Translations under genes and position numbers: made by a program
Shown here: piece by piece, positions 46,801-58,372 of the stretch
Layout: each line of letters opens with the position of its first letter
Position numbering within the stretch: the first letter of the stretch is position 1
Assembly: GCA_007449985.2 (NCBI GenBank)
Contig: VIIQ02000555.1
Location: forward strand, 682,001 to 746,000
DNA: 64,000 nt
Direction: 5' to 3'
From: Desmodesmus armatus
Lineage: Eukaryota; Chlorophyta; Chlorophyceae; Sphaeropleales; Scenedesmaceae
Notes under the pieces: model-generated
The model's input: only the letters and a program-made list of their open reading frames with translations
What the model was told of the DNA's origin: nothing
Databases searched by the model: none

Positions 46801-46890
46801 CAACAGGCCTTGGCACAGGGACAGCAGCAGCAGCAGCAGCAAGCTGGGCAGCAGCAAGAACAGCAGCAGCCAGGCAGTGGACTTGAGTAA
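40866..46890 (+). CDS. DDE-type transposase, copy 2 (frameshift or micro-intron)
   Basis: Exons sit 7,091 bp to the right of those in copy 1: 40866..40913, 40998..41391, 41805..about 42015, then to 43026, 43278..43533, 43843..44244, 44662..44870, 44983..45057, 45146..45245 and 45485..46890. Domains, catalytic residues and the Gln-rich tail are the same, and the TAG/out-of-step junction recurs at 42017. Whatever the lesion or micro-intron is, it predates the duplication, or the two copies are a single locus assembled twice. Confidence 0.72.
41445..41711 (+). repeat. 38-bp minisatellite in copy 2
   Basis: The same seven units as in copy 1, shifted by 7,091 bp, with the same variant bases in the same units. 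Confidence 0.9.
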
Positions 46891-47616
46891 TCGTTGGTGG
46901 GGTGTGTGAGGGGGGCGGGTGCATTTGAGACAGCATGTTGCTGTTGGCAATGAGCCCCCATGGTGTATGTGCACTGCAGTGCATTGAGCAGGTGGTTGGA
47001 CATTTGGGTTGCATAGGCGGCTGTTTCTTTCATAATACGAGTGTTACATCTGCCTGGTGCTGCAAGCACTGCAAGGCTTGGCTAGCTCAGTTGTATGTGG
47101 TACAACACACCTGTGTGCTGTGTCAGAGGTTGTGAGAAGCTGGTTTGGTGCACAGCGTGAGTCTGGCATCTGTTGCTACTACTGCTAGCAGGGCTGAAAG
47201 CAGTAAATGCAACAGCATTTCCAACATGTGGTTGTAAGTTTGTGGCTTGCCAGATGGATAGTCAGAGGTGGTGTGGGTTTGAGGTGTGTCCTTGTATTGG
47301 GCAACAGCCTTTGGAGTGATGCTTCTGGCATGTCTGGCAGGAATTGCCTGCATGCACTTGACAGGCAGCAGCTTGGACTGCTGTGTCTGTGAAACAGGGT
47401 TTCTTGGTTGTTGTGTTTGTAGTTGTGCTGTTCCGGATCGCTGCTTTCATGCATGGTGTGAATTGTGCATGTTGGGATGGTGCTACTGCTCGTGGTGCAT
47501 CGGCGCATCAGCTGCAGTCCGTGTCGCCATGCACCAGCTTGTGGTCGTAATATGTGCTCTGATATTCATTATGGCTCCTGCATACGCTCAGCATGGCTCC
47601 CGTAAGCACATCTGAA

Positions 47617-47679
47617 GGCCCGTTACGGGGGCCCTGCGGGCCCCCGTAACGGGCCTTTCGGGAGCCCTTCGGGCTCCCG
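47617..47679. repeat. Two GC-rich hairpins near the right end of transposon copy 2
   Basis: Same paired hairpins as at the end of copy 1: arms 47617-47634 and 47638-47655, then 47659-47679. Confidence 0.9.
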
Positions 47680-47732
47680 TTATCGCATTTTCGGGGGTAG
47701 GCGTCCCGTAAAGGTGCCCCAAACTCGGTCAC

Positions 47733-48708
47733 GGGGTACTAATACTATAACGGGGTAGGACACCCCCTTGGAACCTGGTCCCACAGCCAGTGCCGGACGG
47801 TTGAGTATAGGCCAGTGTCACGAAAGCTTGTGCTTTCAAAACCGAAGCAAACCTCATAAAAGATTATGTTGTTTTGACGCGCGGCAGCGGTGCAGAGCAC
47901 TGCTACGCACGAACCGAAGCCTTCCAAGGCTTGACCATTCGCAGAGGCCAGCTTGGCGATCTCCAACAGCCGTGGGCCTTACGCAAAGCTCGGAAATGCT
48001 TTTGGATATGTGTTTATTGGTTTCAGCATGTGCCTGGCGGTGTGCATCGACGGCACGGGGGTGCCGTGAGCCATTGAATCATAATCAGCAAACCCCTGCC
48101 AAGCCCAGGAAAAGCCAACTGCGGAAAGCTGCTGCTGGAAAGGGCCAATACATATCAAGAAACGTGTCCGAGGCCCTGCGGGACATGATCATGGCTCTGC
48201 AATCACTGCTGCCAGCAGCACTTGACAGCTCCCAGCAAAGCTCTGTTTGGGCTAGCAATTGCTGCTGCTTGCACTGCCTATCAGTCCTTGAAGTGTAAAA
48301 AGCCGTTTGATTCTGCTAACGGCGCATGTCTGATGATTCCGGATGTTCCGGTAGGAGATGACAGCAGCAGCTGCTGCTTGCCAGCACTGCGGGGCTGCCT
48401 CCCTCATTTGAAACATATACGAGTATGTAGCTATGTCCGAGCTTTTTCCGCGCAAGATCGGCCACAAAAGCTCCACAAGGCTTTCACCATTCGCGGGGGC
48501 CCTGAATCGCTGATATTGACCACTTGCAGAGTCGCCAGGCCCAAAGTGGCACTCAAAGTGTCAAACCATTTATGTATATTTCGTTTCATATGCTTAGCAC
48601 GCCGATCCGTGCACCTGCACAAATGCCAAACCGTCCGGCACTGGCTCTGTGACGGTTAGGCCCTGATTTCAAGGGGGGTGTCCTACCCCGTTATAGTATT
48701 AGTACCCC
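47733..48708. mobile_element. Non-autonomous inverted-repeat element of about 976 bp
   Basis: The ends are GGGGTACTAATACTATAACG (left, 47733 on) and its exact reverse complement (right, ending 48708). The match extends through GGGTAGGACACCCCC for about 36 nt. A second inverted pair lies inside: CACAGCCAGTGCCGGACGGT at 47782-47802 and its complement at 48629-48651, with a 2-nt insertion. Open frames inside resemble no transposase. The left end is five bases from the right end of transposon copy 2, and no target duplication is seen. The termini (GGGG..AC..AACGGGG) resemble the left end of the larger transposon, so it may be a relative. Confidence 0.82.
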
Positions 48709-49612
48709 TGGCTGCATGCAAGGTCGTAGCCTCGAGGCGATGGTAACCTGCCACGTCAAGATGCAGCTGCCTGAGCTGTCACCAACAACATCGACAACAC
48801 CAACATCGCAGTCCGTGGTTGCAGCAGAACAGCAGCCTGCTTGGCAGGGGCCCCCCGCCAATCATTGAATGATCCTGCTGCTGCTTGCAGCAGCAACAAG
48901 ACCGGGCGGCAGTGGCGAACAACGAATCAGCATAGTCTGTGGTTGCAGCAGAACAAGAGCCTGCAAGGCAGGGGGGCCCCTGCCAAGCCCCCCTGGGCCC
49001 CCCGCCACCAGTACTGCTGCTGTGCTGCTGCTGTCTGTTGCACACAAGCCATGAAGGCAGGGGGGCTGACTGCCCCCCTGGACCCCCGCCACTAGCACTG
49101 CTGCCACTGCTGCTGCTGTGTCTCTTGCACACCAGGCAGGGGGGCTGACTGCCCCCCTGGACCCCCGCCCTCACCACAAACAAAGCCAATGCTTGCAGCA
49201 ACCCTTGAACTTGCAAGGCAGGGGGACTGACTGCCCCCCCCCCCCTGGGCCTCCGCCAATACTGCTGTGCTGCTGCTGTCAGCATTGCATATGGCACAGT
49301 CTGGACCTTATAGGCTGTTGGTGGGGGGCAAGGGGGGCTAGCCCCCCTGCCTCATGCTATGATAGCATTTGGCTGCATTCATTGCAGTGCACCAACACAG
49401 GAAAAGATTACGGGGGGCGAGGGGGGCGGAGCCCCCCTGGATTGATATTGTGCAGTGCAACGAAAAGAATGGTTTGCACTACACCTGCGATCGTGACAGT
49501 AAGACCGGTCTGCCTCACCCCCTTCCTTCGACGGGGTTGCGGACGGAACGGGAGCCCCGTTTTTTGACTGCGGTCAACAAGGTGAACTAGACCGTCAGCG
49601 GAACCGTCCGCA
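48709..49612. repeat. Cluster of GC-rich palindromic repeats
   Basis: At least six related blocks occur between about 48840 and 49440. Typical cores are AGGCAGGGGGGCTGACTGCC followed by CCCCTGGACCCCCGCCAC, GGGGCCCCTGCCAAGCCCCC, GGGGGGCTAGCCCCCC and GGGGGGCGGAGCCCCCC. Each is a G-run facing a C-run, so each can fold. Spacers contain GCTGCTGCTG-type sequence. Such short dispersed GC palindromes are common in green-algal organelle DNA, so an organelle-derived piece is possible. No gene is seen. Confidence 0.7.
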
Positions 49613-50933
49613 ATGCAATCAAAGTCGTTTTTTACGTTTGTCCAGACTCCGTCAAAGATGGCGTATTTTGTGCATCAATGCTGGGTGGCCCAGCAGCAGC
49701 TGTTCCTGAAAGAGGTGCGAAGCAACAAGCCAGCTTCCAGGTCGACCAGGAACGCGACGAACGATTGCTATCAATTTTGCTACCCTCTTCAAAGCGACTC
49801 TGGTCGGTTCCTGCAGGGACTGATTGAAGAGCATCTGCAGCAAACCTGGTCTGCCGTGTGCAGCAGCATAATCAGCAGTCTCAAGCAAGGCAGGGGCTGC
49901 AAGATCCCCGGATTGTGCACGATACTTCCCAGCACATCAACCTCAGACTCCCAGGCTGGTCAGCCGTGCATGAAGGTGTTGCTGTCGGAGCAGCTGCTGA
50001 AGGTTGCCCCTCAGCTGCAGCTGGGCAGGGGCTGTGCACACCATGCCAGTGTGAAGCAGCAGGTTCAGGGCGTGGACACACTCAACACAGCCAAGCTTAC
50101 TTACAGGTGATAACTGGGCTGCAAGGACAGGCAGACAGCACATGTGCTGCATGCAGGATGGCATAGTGGTGCTGGCAGCTTGAGTTCATGCTTGGAGACA
50201 GCTTGTCTGCCCCATCCCACAACGTCCCATACACCAATTGCTCTTATTCCACTCAACAAGTCATATCCTGCTGCCTCCACTGCAGGTTTGCACAGGGCTT
50301 GAGCCAGGACGCCATAAAACTGGCAGTGCGTGTGCTGACTGATACAGCGGGCAAGCAGCTGAAGCTGAGGCAGGCCTGTACTGTTGACCTGGGTGCCGGG
50401 CAGTTGCGCTTTGCAGCAGGTGCTGGCTTAGCAGAGTTCACCCCACGATCTGGCTGGCAGCGGCAGCAGCCGCAAGCACCACCACGGGTGCCTCCGCTGA
50501 ACAGCAGCACAGATGCAGTGAGCAAGCCACAGGGCAGTCTGGCACACAGTGGTGCAGCCAGCCACTGCAGCAACAACAGCAGCCACCAGCACAGCAGCAT
50601 CTCCGCCTCTGCAGCGCAGCAGACCTTACACAGCAGCAAGTCTCCTGCGAACGCACCCTGCAAAGCAGAGGCAGAGGGGAGGGCAGCTCGGCCAGCAGCA
50701 CCACGACCACCAGCAGCAACAGCAGGCCCCTCAACAGCAGCAGTGCCCGAGAAGCCCAGCAACTGCGACTATGACCCAGCAGCTGCTTGGGAGATAGCCA
50801 GGGAGGTGCGCACAGCAGCGGCACAGAACGCACGCGTGAAGCCTGCAGCATTTGTGCTGCCAGCTGGAGGCCCGTGTGAGGAAGGGGACCGTCCTTGTGG
50901 CAGTTTCAAGAAATCTCTACCCTTAGCTGCAGG
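49613..50933 (+). CDS. CCDC81-like HU-domain protein, possibly 3' truncated
   Basis: Two exons join in frame: 49613..50106 and 50286..about 50933. The first has LQQTWSAVCSSIISSLKQGR followed by GCKIPGLCTI, the pattern of the eukaryotic HU-like domain of CCDC81 proteins (a chamber that is 'gKGVxIPGLGTF' in animals). The second half (RFAQGLSQDAIKLAVRVLTD, QACTVDLGAGQLRF, AEFTP) fits the second HU-like repeat of that family. A low-complexity Ala/Ser/Gln region follows, then NCDYDPAAAWEIAREVRTAA. CCDC81 proteins are linked to centrosomes and cilia. After GSFKKSLPLAAG a GTATGT donor appears, but no convincing next exon follows before subtilase 3. The gene lies directly beside the transposon block, so its end may be lost. 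Confidence 0.55.
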
Positions 50934-52262
50934 GTATGTACCCTGCAACAAGGGTACTGTACAGTATCCGTGTTGGGCCAGCTGCAGGGTGAAGGTGCCG
51001 CTACACTGGTGCCCTCACAGCAGCAGCCAACAACCAACCACAACGCTTCTGAATCGAGTGCGAGGCTGTAGCAAACAACCTCCACCTCCACCAAGGGCCA
51101 TGTCCCTGTCAGCCGCATGTGTCAGATGTATCTGTTGTCATCAGGAGTTGACGGGTAGAACAATTTTGTGCAGACATGTTGTTTACAGTGGCAACATGCG
51201 GCACCTGCCTGAGCGGCGTGCTACCCTGCATATAGCACACTGGGCACACCCTGATGTCATCGTGGGTCTCCAGAGGACAACCACAACTGGGCTTGTGTGC
51301 ATCTGAAGCAGCTCAGTCAGTGTGGCAACCAAAGTCACGAGAAGCACCCCTTCTTGGCAGAAAACCTTCACATTGGTGGCACACAGCAGGGACCTTACAG
51401 CGGGTGAAGTGAGCAACTTGCAGCCATATGTAGTGGTTCTGTGTATCATACACAGACCATGGTGGCATGCACCTGAACATAGTACTTATTCAGCATCCAG
51501 TCAAGCATAGACTGATTGATGCTTGCATGGGGCAAGCTTTGGCAAGAACCCATGCCAACCGTGTGGCCACAAAAACAAAAGTTGTTGCAGCATCTACTGC
51601 TGACAGCCGTAGGCGCTTTGTCGGCCTAGAGGGGCAGCCTTCTGCAAACACACAATTCCCACTGGCAGCTGCTGCCACTTGTGTCCTTCAAAGGCCACCT
51701 GCTGCGCAAGACCTGGCCACCTGGCAACCGAGCTTGCCAGCTTTACCTTGCCAATGCCAGCACAACAGTGCACTACAGTACCTGCTGGAAGGTGCAAGAG
51801 GCACCTGGTGTGTCAGCCTTGCAGGCCCACTTGGCCCTAACATACAAGCACACCTGTATGACACATTGCGAAAGCGCATACCAGGCTACATGCATGCATG
51901 CACACATGGACGCATGCAGCACTCTTCACCTCCATCGCATGCTGCTGCTGACTATTCACATCGTCCTGCACCATTCACGCCACCATCCCTAGCACACAAC
52001 ACACAGGCACGGTTCAACCGCAAAAGGGTTTGGGTTTTGCTGCCGCCTCCCTAAGTCCGAACCACAGCACCCCACTGGGTGCCCACCCAGCCCCCTCAGC
52101 AACCCAAGAGGTGGCACTCATCAGACCCTGCTGAGCTGGGTCGCTGCTGTCGATGCACAAACTCCTGCGAGTTGTTCGACAACAACTCTGCAATCAATAT
52201 GTATGCATACATGTCTGTGTCCATGCATCACAACCGGACAGCAGTGTAGCATGACCTGCAGG
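50934..52262. other. Unassigned stretch between the HU-domain gene and subtilase 3
   Basis: About 1.3 kb with several moderately long open frames on both strands (for example 51467-52054 plus), none with a recognisable domain. It could hold late exons of the HU-domain gene, its 3' untranslated region, and the 3' flank of subtilase 3. A purine/pyrimidine alternating TGCATGCATGCA run lies near 51890-51905. Confidence 0.35.
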
Positions 52263-55200
52263 TCACTGCTTCACCGTAATCCTGTGCATCCTCCCCCCCG
52301 ACATGTTGCCAGCTGCGTCCAACGGACACACCCTGAATGTGTATCGCAAGCCGACCATCAACCCCGTCACCGTCAACTTTGCATTGCCGCCTGTCACCTG
52401 CGGCTGCTGGGGCACCAGTTTACCTGTCTTGCAGTGCAGTGGGGGAGGTGTGCTACCCACCAGATACACCACCCTGTAGCTCGACACCCCCGACTGGGAA
52501 TCTTTAGCAGCCGGCCATGTGAGATCCACCACTCCATTGGCACTGTTGGCTGTCAGCCACTGCATGACAGGTGGCCGGCTGTCAGTCATTGTCATTGACG
52601 CAGCGGCTTGACTAACCAACATACTGGATGCATCTTCCATGCAGGTGACTACTACGCCATCGCTGCGGGCAGCGGCTGCGGCGGCGTCGACCTGAAGCAC
52701 TACAGTCCCTGAGCCTGTGCCGGTCGTTGCACCCACAGGCCGCATCCAAGTCACAGCCGGGGTTGCTACCTGCCATGTGCAGTCTGAGGAGGGGGCCGTG
52801 ACTGTGATTGTGTATGACCCGCCAGCAGCTGCAGCTCTAATGCTGTTGGGTGTGAGCCGGGGCGCACAGCTGATGCCCATGGCTGCTCGTAAGCTTAGAC
52901 GGGGTATGTCGAGGGTGTTGCCTGGGTCTTTCACCTGTTGCAGTGTGTGGCAAGCAGGACAAGGCAGGCGTATGTTGAGGCTTGCGGGTGGATGAGGTGC
53001 CAAGAGGGGTCAGGTTCAAACCAGGCATCGCTGACTAGTGATGCAGCACACAGGGTGTGATGTCACGTGCATTGTGGTTCTGTTGGCATGCCCACTGAAC
53101 CCCAGGGGCCAAAGAGGCTTGATGCGCTGCCCCTTTTAGACGACTTTTACTGTGTTTACTGTGTTTACTGTTTTTTCCTTTTACTGTGCTGAAGCAAGGC
53201 CACAGGAGCCAGGCGTGTGGATGTGTATCTTTTCCACAGCTGCGCCTTCCCGCAGAGGGGTCAGGTTTTACATTTCTTCCTCCATATCCCAAGGTGATAG
53301 CGGCTTGTTACCGTATGGCATACGGTAGATGCTTGCAGACCTGTTGATGTGAAGTGTGGTCGTAGAGTGCAATTAGAGTGCATTAGAGTGCACCAACTCC
53401 CTGGCTTCTGCCTGGCGCGCAGGCAAGCAACATGAGCCCATGCCCTCCCTAGCGTGCCCCTCTGCAGGTGCATACTCTACATTAGTATTCTGCATGTATA
53501 TGCATGCATGCCACATACAGGGTGTATCAGTGAAGGTTTAGTGAAAGGTATGTCTCTCACTTACCTTGTAGCCAGTGCTGGTGAGTAGGTCCAAGACCTG
53601 TTGGGTGGTGTACGATGGGTATCTGCTCCGCACAATGGCCATTGCCGCAGCCACAAAGGGAGTTGCCTGGGAGGTGCCTGACATGACAGTGCCAGCAGCT
53701 TCAATCTGGTAGCCTGGTGCCAACAATTGGACCATGCTGTTGCTGTGGTGGTACAAGGAAGACAAGCAGTCACAACAACAGCAGTTTTGAGAGCCAGCCT
53801 CTGCATCTAGCTGGTTGGTTTCAGCTGCCTGCCTGACGTGATGTGACAGCCGACTGCGTGCTGGGAGCACACCTGTGCTGTATGTCCAGCACAAAGTAGG
53901 TGAGGAGGCCGTTCGCACATCACATGCATATTTCTTTGCACTCAAGCCTACCAATTCAATTGCCTGCCACAGCTGTACAGCGCAGTGGTGCCCACTCATC
54001 GACACAACCACCAGCACCCAAAAATCGGTCGCAGTGTGGGGTCTCACACTGCAACAGGTTGCCAAACATCGCACAGAACAAACATGCCAGGGCACATGAG
54101 GTGCCCTTACACACCCACTATGCTGTCAGCCCGCCCACCAACCGCTCACCAACCTGTTGGAGAAGCAGGGAACTTGGTCTGCTTTTGCGTTCCTGTCTGT
54201 GCATGTAGTTGGGGGCCTTGGGGGCGTGGTGTCATCATCTCCAGGGTCGGTTGTCCAGCCGGCTGACGGAACATCCAAGCCGTACACAGCGCCCACTGCC
54301 ACCACCTTGGAGGCACAGGCAGGCATCAGGATGGACTCCTTGTCCCCAGCATTGCCACTGGCCGCCACGCACGTAATCCCGGCGTCAGCAGCACTGTTGC
54401 AAGCCACTGATGCATCGGAGGAATCGCAGTCATCGTCTGCACAGATAGTGTCGGCAGAAGGAACGATACATTGATGAAGGCAGAAGGAAGGTGGACGTCA
54501 AGGCAGCTAACCAGTAACACCAACACAGGCTCAGCCAACACAACTCGGCTGCACCACACTCTATGGTTGTCTGCCAGGGATGCATTTGCTGCAAGCCGTT
54601 GCAAAGATACGCGGAAAGGCCATTTTGGTCGGGGCTGTGGCTTGTGCAGATCAAGAGCAATGCTGGAGCCTGTGCAAAGCACACAAATCTTGGAACCGCG
54701 GCACACATTGCACCTCAGTGGCACTTTGTGAGGGTACATGCTTTCCTACCCCTTCTGGTGCACCAAATTTGATGGCAGCTATCACAGGCCTCAAACAAGC
54801 ACGGCATACTCCGTACAGCACAACATCTGGGTCTGACCAACTACTGGTTGGCCATGTCACTCACTGTCTTCTGGAGCCCCCAGGCTCATGTTGATGACAG
54901 TAATGTTGTACTTGGCCTTGTTGGCCACAGCCCAATCGATGGCCTGAACGATGGTGTAAAAGTAGGCACCCCCCTTTGAATTGAACACATCAAACCCCAC
55001 AAACTTGATGCCAGGTGCTACGCCTGCAGTGGATCAGTGCGGCACAAGGCGGCAGCACGCAGCGGCAAGGCGACACAGGGTGAACTGGCAGCAGGGCACT
55101 CCATGGCTGTGCGCTCGCCCGGGTTTCCACACACATGGTACAACTACTGCACCAGTAGCAAAGCACTGCCAGGTAGTGGTGACCGTATGTCATGCATGCC

Positions 55201-56660
55201 AGTTGTGATAGCAGTTTGCAGCAGCATGTTGAGAACCTGCTAGCCCAAACAGGACACGCCATCCATGCTTATGTGCCGCGCTGCCCCAGCTTCACCTGAA
55301 ACATATCAGCCTGGTGACTGCCAATGCCGTCGCCTCAAAAACTTATGCATGCAGCTCGGAATGCAGCAGGCCTGTCACTTACTTGCAATAATTCCTGCCA
55401 CATTTGTGCCATGGGGGCCAGTCCCAGCGGAACCACCCTCTGGCTCGTCCAGGTAGCCATCGTCTGCCTCAAGGTCTTCAAGGTACAGCACCTTGCAGGT
55501 TGCAGCAGGCACACCAGGGGCCGTGCAGGAGCCAAACACGGCCCTCTTGTAGTCCAGGCCTGCACAAAAGCAACAGTGCAGGTGGGAGGTTGGCATGCCC
55601 AATGTATGTTTCATCAATGGTTACACATGAGTTACAACCTTCAAGTGCATGGGTGTGTCTGTCGGTCTGATAGGCCCTGCAGCGTCGTTCTTAGGCACCC
55701 ACAAGCGGTTTGACAACTGCCAGCCTATGCGCGCTTGTGGCATGTGACATTGCTGATGTGTCTCTGTGGTGTGCTGCAGGATTAGATCCAAAGTGAGCCC
55801 TGCACACTGGCAGTCCTGCGTGCCCAGCTGGTCACCACAACCACACAAAAACCGTGCGCTGTCCTGCATGTGGAATCAGGCTTGCCAACGGCCCTACTTA
55901 CGTACCTGTGTCAATGATAACTGCTGTGTTTCCACTGCCCCAGTACCCACTGGCAGTCACCACTGGCTGGCCTACAAGTTCGTAGGCCTTGGTGTTGGCA
56001 GTACGTGCCATCAAGTTTGGCTTGACAGACAAAACATCAGGGTGCGCACGTAACCGCTCCAACTCTGCTGCGCTGCTGATGCTGACAGCCACGATTGGTA
56101 GGTGTTTATAGTCACGCACAATCTGCAGGCTGCCTTGCGGCTGCTGCGGGAGTTCGGGCGCAACCAGGCTGCCGGCGGGGCTGACGACGGCTGCACCCAG
56201 CACACTGGCTTTGACAGCTGCATACACTTGCACCTGTGCTGCAATCACGGCCTGATCTGCAGGTATTATCGAGGCAGATGCTGTGGAGATGGCTCGTGCC
56301 TGGGCTTCAATCTGCTGTTGCGAGGTCCTGAACGACACCATCATCAGCGTAGGTTGGCCTTGCGTCACTGCTGCGGCTGCTTGAGCTGTGATAGCTTCGT
56401 TTACTACTGCTAGATCGGGCTGCTGATCTATTGCTGCACCTGCACCAAGATAGATGGCAGACCAGGCAACTCAGTGGCTGAGGGTGGCCAGCCTGTTGGT
56501 AATACGTTATGCCTGGGCTGCTGATGTCCCTGTACAGCAGAAACACTACGACAATGCAATGTTGTAGCCAGTGCAACTTACCCGCTGTAAGCGGCTCTAT
56601 ACTGGCGAGGGCACATGTTGTCCACAGCAGCAGCAGCTGCAGAAGTTGCGTGAACCGCAT
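52263..56660 (-). CDS. Subtilase 3: secreted S8 protease with BACON-like and FN3 domains
   Basis: Seven exons keep phase: 56582..56660, 55906..56439, 55383..55559, 54865..55023, 54154..54436, 53565..53742 and 52263..52934. They give about 693 residues. The signal peptide is MRFTQLLQLLLLWTTCALAS. The propeptide contains LRAHPDVLSVKPNLMA. The triad is Asp in AVIIDTG, His in HGTNVAGIIA and Ser in VMSGTSQATPFVAAA, with oxyanion Asn in CVAASGNAG. Exon 5 has an acidic insertion (DPGDDDTTPPRPPTTCTDRN) not seen in the other copies. The C-terminal exon lacks the long Pro-rich linker of copies 1 and 2 and goes straight to the BACON-like domain (TWMRPVGATTGTGSGTVVLQ) and FN3 domain (GVSSYRVVY). It lies about 25 kb from copy 2 because of the intervening genes and transposons. 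Confidence 0.88.
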
Positions 56661-58372
56661 GCCGAGACGCCAGCCAGCTGGGCGGAGCGGCAATGCTACT
56701 GGTTCTTACTGTCGTAGCAGGTAAAGGGCCCACATATGGCACATGTGCGTTGTCTTTGCAGGCACCGGTGGTCCCGTCCGACTCGGCGATAGAATGTAGA
56801 CGTCGTAGATCCAAAGTGCAGGATAGGCTGTAAAATGTCACTCTGAGTGCTGTGGGCTTGTGTGCATATCACTGCTCCCCAGCTTCCGCCGAGCTTCTGT
56901 CACGGATCGCCCTTGAGGTACTCCACATAGTAACAGTTACCTACTCAAAGCGTAGCAGGACGTCCCTTGCGTGTGATAGATATCAGCCTCGGGGCGAGTG
57001 CGTCCTTTGCTTGTTCACGACAGCTGCAGCAGTGCAGCTGCCTGCTCAGCAGTGACTGCTGCAGCTGATTCTTGCTCAAAGTCACTACTGTGCTCAGCTG
57101 CCGAGCTGTTCATGCTCACAGTACATTTGTTACCAGTGCTGCTACTACATGCAGTGGTTGCTGGCTGCCGGCAAAGAGGCACACCAGCTAGGTGCCTGCT
57201 GCTCAGCATTCTTGAACGGCCCTTGCGTAAGCTCCACCACCATGAGCAGCAGGTTCGTGGGCCACCAGCAGGGTTGGGCGGGGCAGGGACCCATGTTGCA
57301 GGCCTGTGAAGGGTCCAAATATCGAACCTGTGAGCTGGTGCAGACTGCTGTTTGTGCACCTGCTGATAAATAGCAATCAGTATCTTGCCACACTCACACA
57401 GTGGTGCATGCACTGTGTTAAACTGTGTTAGACATGGACTTCACACGAAGCCTCTCATGTAAACTCATACGACAATGGGACCAGTCTCTCAGGTGAGAGC
57501 TAAACAAGAGCACAGCAGGTCGGCCAGGACAAGTCTCTCTGCTGAGGGCTGAAGACAGCAGGCAAGCTTGCTCAGAATATGCCTTCCCCGCTCAGGCCAT
57601 CATGTGCCTAGAAAGGCAAATATTCGGGCACAGTTGTGCACCTAGGAACAATCCAAACTGCTGTTGCCACGCCACAAGAGGCGTTTGCGCAGCAGCTTCT
57701 GTGTGCGTGAAGCATCGAGGAAACAGTGCACAGCAGGCAAAGCACCACCATACTCAATCTACCTCAAACAGAGCCAGCAGAACACACCATCAGGTGTTGA
57801 TCACCACACACGCAACTTTAGGTTTGCAATTGAGTTTGCTACTGGCTGTGTGGCAGGCAAGCTCCCAATAAGGTAATGCACCACCCACACGGCACCTATC
57901 AAGCTGCTTACCCGTCAACCAACTGGCACAAATAACACCTGCCAGGGCATATGGAGCTTGCAGAGCCTGAGGCCCACTGGCCATACTTGACGCATGAGGG
58001 AGCAGAGGTGTGTGTACACCCCCAGAATAGGCATGGGATCAGGCAGCCCAACAACAACAGAAACCGCGGATAGGGGTGGGCAGTCTTGCACAGCTGGCCA
58101 CGCGAGGGAGCGGCAATACAAATGCGGCGATACAAACGCATAAACTGGCTCAGGGGTTGGCACGCACTCAAGCTCAAGTGCCTGGCACATGTACACCTCA
58201 CTTGAAATGACAATCAACAACGCCGGCTGGAATCCAGACAGCCATACCACACTGTGCAAGAGGGCACAATGCATCTGCTTATACGCAAACAAGCACTAGT
58301 GCACACTATCTGTGGTGCACGAATATGAGTACAAGCCTTGAGGGCGCCACACAGGATGGTCAACCTTGCCAG
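56661..58372. other. Intergenic: promoter of subtilase 3 and 3' flank of subtilase 4
   Basis: About 1.7 kb between two minus-strand protease genes. I see no exon chain, RNA gene or clear repeat. The interval between copies 1 and 2 is about the same length (1.7 kb), consistent with duplication of a gene-plus-spacer unit. Confidence 0.45.

Larger units (their letters stand above)
40636..47727. mobile_element. DNA transposon unit, copy 2 of the tandem pair
   Basis: This is a head-to-tail repeat of the preceding unit, offset by 7,091 bp. It starts directly at the end of copy 1 with no spacer and ends at AAACTCG, where a different inverted-repeat element begins five bases later. I noticed no base difference from copy 1, including in introns and the minisatellite. 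Confidence 0.8.

Noticed and set aside
33545..47727. Helitron interpretation of the 7-kb units
   Set aside because: Hairpins near the 3' end are suggestive, but there is no Rep/helicase. The encoded protein has a DDE-type core and the ends have inverted similarity.
48840..49440. CRISPR-like array from regularly recurring GC blocks
   Set aside because: Blocks vary in length and sequence, spacers are not uniform, and the context is a eukaryotic nuclear gene region.
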